Shown piece after piece: positions 4,841 to 5,760 of a DNA stretch of 5,760 bases. The DNA comes from an uncultured Flavobacterium sp. Its GTDB lineage: Bacteria; Bacteroidota; Bacteroidia; Flavobacteriales; Flavobacteriaceae. A model generated the notes under the pieces. It ran no database searches. It was not told where the DNA came from and was given only the letters and a program-made list of their open reading frames with translations. The stretch covers positions 1 to 5,760 of the forward strand of contig CAMPIZ010000125.1 of assembly GCA_946886675.1 (NCBI GenBank), written 5' to 3'. Both the position numbers and the translations under genes were made by a program. Position 1 is the first letter of the stretch, and the number at the start of each line of letters is the position of its first letter.

Positions 4841-5760
4841 TTAGTAATTCCACATATCCTGCTCAAAGTTACGTATAACTTCTTTCAGACGCTCAGCTTC
4901 AAGAAGCTGCATTTGTGCATTCTCTTTCATGTAATCCTCAATAAGTCTGTCACCATAAACGTTTTCAACTTTTACAATTACAGCACTGAAACGTCTTGAG
5001 TTTAACAGGTGATCGAAAGTGATAGGCATAGAAGAGTTTCTTTCGTTAAAAGCATCAGCTTTGTGAAGAACATTTCTTGCCGCAGGGAAATATACCCAGA
5101 ATAACTGAATTGGTTCAGCTTCAGAACCTAACCTCATTTTAGTAAGGGCATCAACAGCCATAGGACAAATACCTATCATTCTGTATTTAAGCTCTCCCTG
5201 TCTTTTATCAAAGTACCAGTATCCTTCAATCATGTATTTGGTAACGTCAGCAGCATTTACTTCCGAAGTATCATAGTGTTCAGCTGTTAATAAGCCTTCT
5301 GCTTTTAATTCTTCTTCAGATTTGCCCAGATTCTGGTTGGTTACTTCAATACCGAAACTGTTAAGTTCCTTATAAATAAACAACTGTTCAATGTTTTCAG
5401 GTGCAATTTTGTCCCTAAAATAAGAGTCGCTGTAAACCTCTGTAATCTCACCGTTTCTAATAGCGGTAATTAAAACATTGAATAGCGATTTTCTATTCTC
5501 TCCAAGATTATCCTCAACAGGAAAGTATAATGGAAAATTTATCCTTTCATCAAGGTCGATAACTTCCCAAACCCTTTTACTGAACAGGATATCCCTGTCG
5601 CCCACGTAACCGTAAGGCATAGGATTATCATTGTCGGCAAGCATTTCTGCTTCGGTCTTCTTTCCTATTTCATCTGGCGTTTTTGCATTAAGTACGTTTG
5701 ACTGTGCAAAAGCTGCACCCGAACCTAGCATAAACAGAGCCGCTAATAAAAATTTTCTAC
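4841..5760 (-). CDS. gldN: Gliding motility / type IX secretion protein GldN (5' end beyond window)
   Basis: GldN is a periplasmic or outer-membrane-associated component of the type IX secretion system. With GldK it forms the ring structure, and it is needed for gliding and protein secretion in flavobacteria. The 305 visible codons include the family's SNVLNAKTPDEIG start of the mature protein, the GYWYFDKRQ segment, the ELKYRMIGICP segment, the LFWVYFPAAR segment, the LLNSRRFSAV segment and the terminal NFEQDMWNY. The reading frame stays open to the right edge. Before the internal ATG at 5731 the residues RKFLLAALF continue upstream, so MLGSGAAFAQ is the end of a signal peptide with likely cleavage after AFA or AFAQ. 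The true start is just outside the window. No lipobox cysteine is present, so it is a signal-peptidase-I substrate. It is normally last in gldKLMN, and a terminator follows here. Confidence 0.96.
   Translation of the reverse strand, partial: RKFLLAALFMLGSGAAFAQSNVLNAKTPDEIGKKTEAEMLADNDNPMPYGYVGDRDILFSKRVWEVIDLDERINFPLYFPVEDNLGENRKSLFNVLITAIRNGEITEVYSDSYFRDKIAPENIEQLFIYKELNSFGIEVTNQNLGKSEEELKAEGLLTAEHYDTSEVNAADVTKYMIEGYWYFDKRQGELKYRMIGICPMAVDALTKMRLGSEAEPIQLFWVYFPAARNVLHKADAFNERNSSMPITFDHLLNSRRFSAVIVKVENVYGDRLIEDYMKENAQMQLLEAERLKEVIRNFEQDMWNY

Noticed and set aside
1..5760. Mobile element, CRISPR array, tRNA/rRNA or defence island
   Set aside because: No repeated spacer pattern, transposase, integrase, terminal repeats or RNA gene signature was seen, and all genes look chromosomal with similar composition.

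Overview
The window is an ordinary-looking chromosomal segment of a member of the Bacteroidota, most likely a flavobacterium (Flavobacteriaceae). The reasons are a clear gldN gene (a gliding-motility and type IX secretion component found only in this phylum), AT-rich DNA, no Shine-Dalgarno sequences ahead of the starts, and two exact matches to the Bacteroidota -7 promoter element TAnnTTTG just upstream of genes. No rRNA, tRNA, CRISPR array, insertion sequence, prophage or attachment site is visible.

Layout, left to right. (1) 35-1003 (+): a HAD-like phosphatase of the App1/DUF2183 family, probably acting on phosphatidate or a related lipid phosphate. (2) 1080-1367 (+): a 95-residue lipoprotein with a proline-rich linker. 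(3) 1374-1399: a bidirectional terminator shared with the next gene. (4) 1398-3305 (-): an ABC-F ATPase with two intact nucleotide-binding domains and a C-terminal coiled coil, closest in architecture to YheS. (5) 3306-3353: a short divergent intergenic region with a perfect 7-bp inverted repeat overlapping a predicted promoter. (6) 3354-3746 (+): a DUF983 membrane protein with two CxxC pairs. (7) 3736-4776 (-): an FAD-dependent oxidoreductase of the DAO family, overlapping gene 6 tail to tail by 11 bp. (8) 4781-4818: a strong terminator for gldN. (9) 4841 to the right edge (-): gldN, whose true start lies outside the window.

The genes do not form one pathway. gldN is normally the last gene of the gldKLMN cluster, and the terminator after it marks the probable end of that operon. 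The other genes appear to be housekeeping or general envelope functions: lipid phosphatase, lipoprotein, ribosome-associated ATPase, small zinc-ribbon-like membrane protein and flavoenzyme. The segment is tightly packed, with a stop codon inside a terminator T-tract, an antisense 3' overlap and a 48-bp divergent promoter region. I found no convincing evidence of a new multigene system. The most useful leads are the operator-like dyad at 3327-3346, the poorly understood DUF983 and lipoprotein genes, and the compact shared 3' ends.
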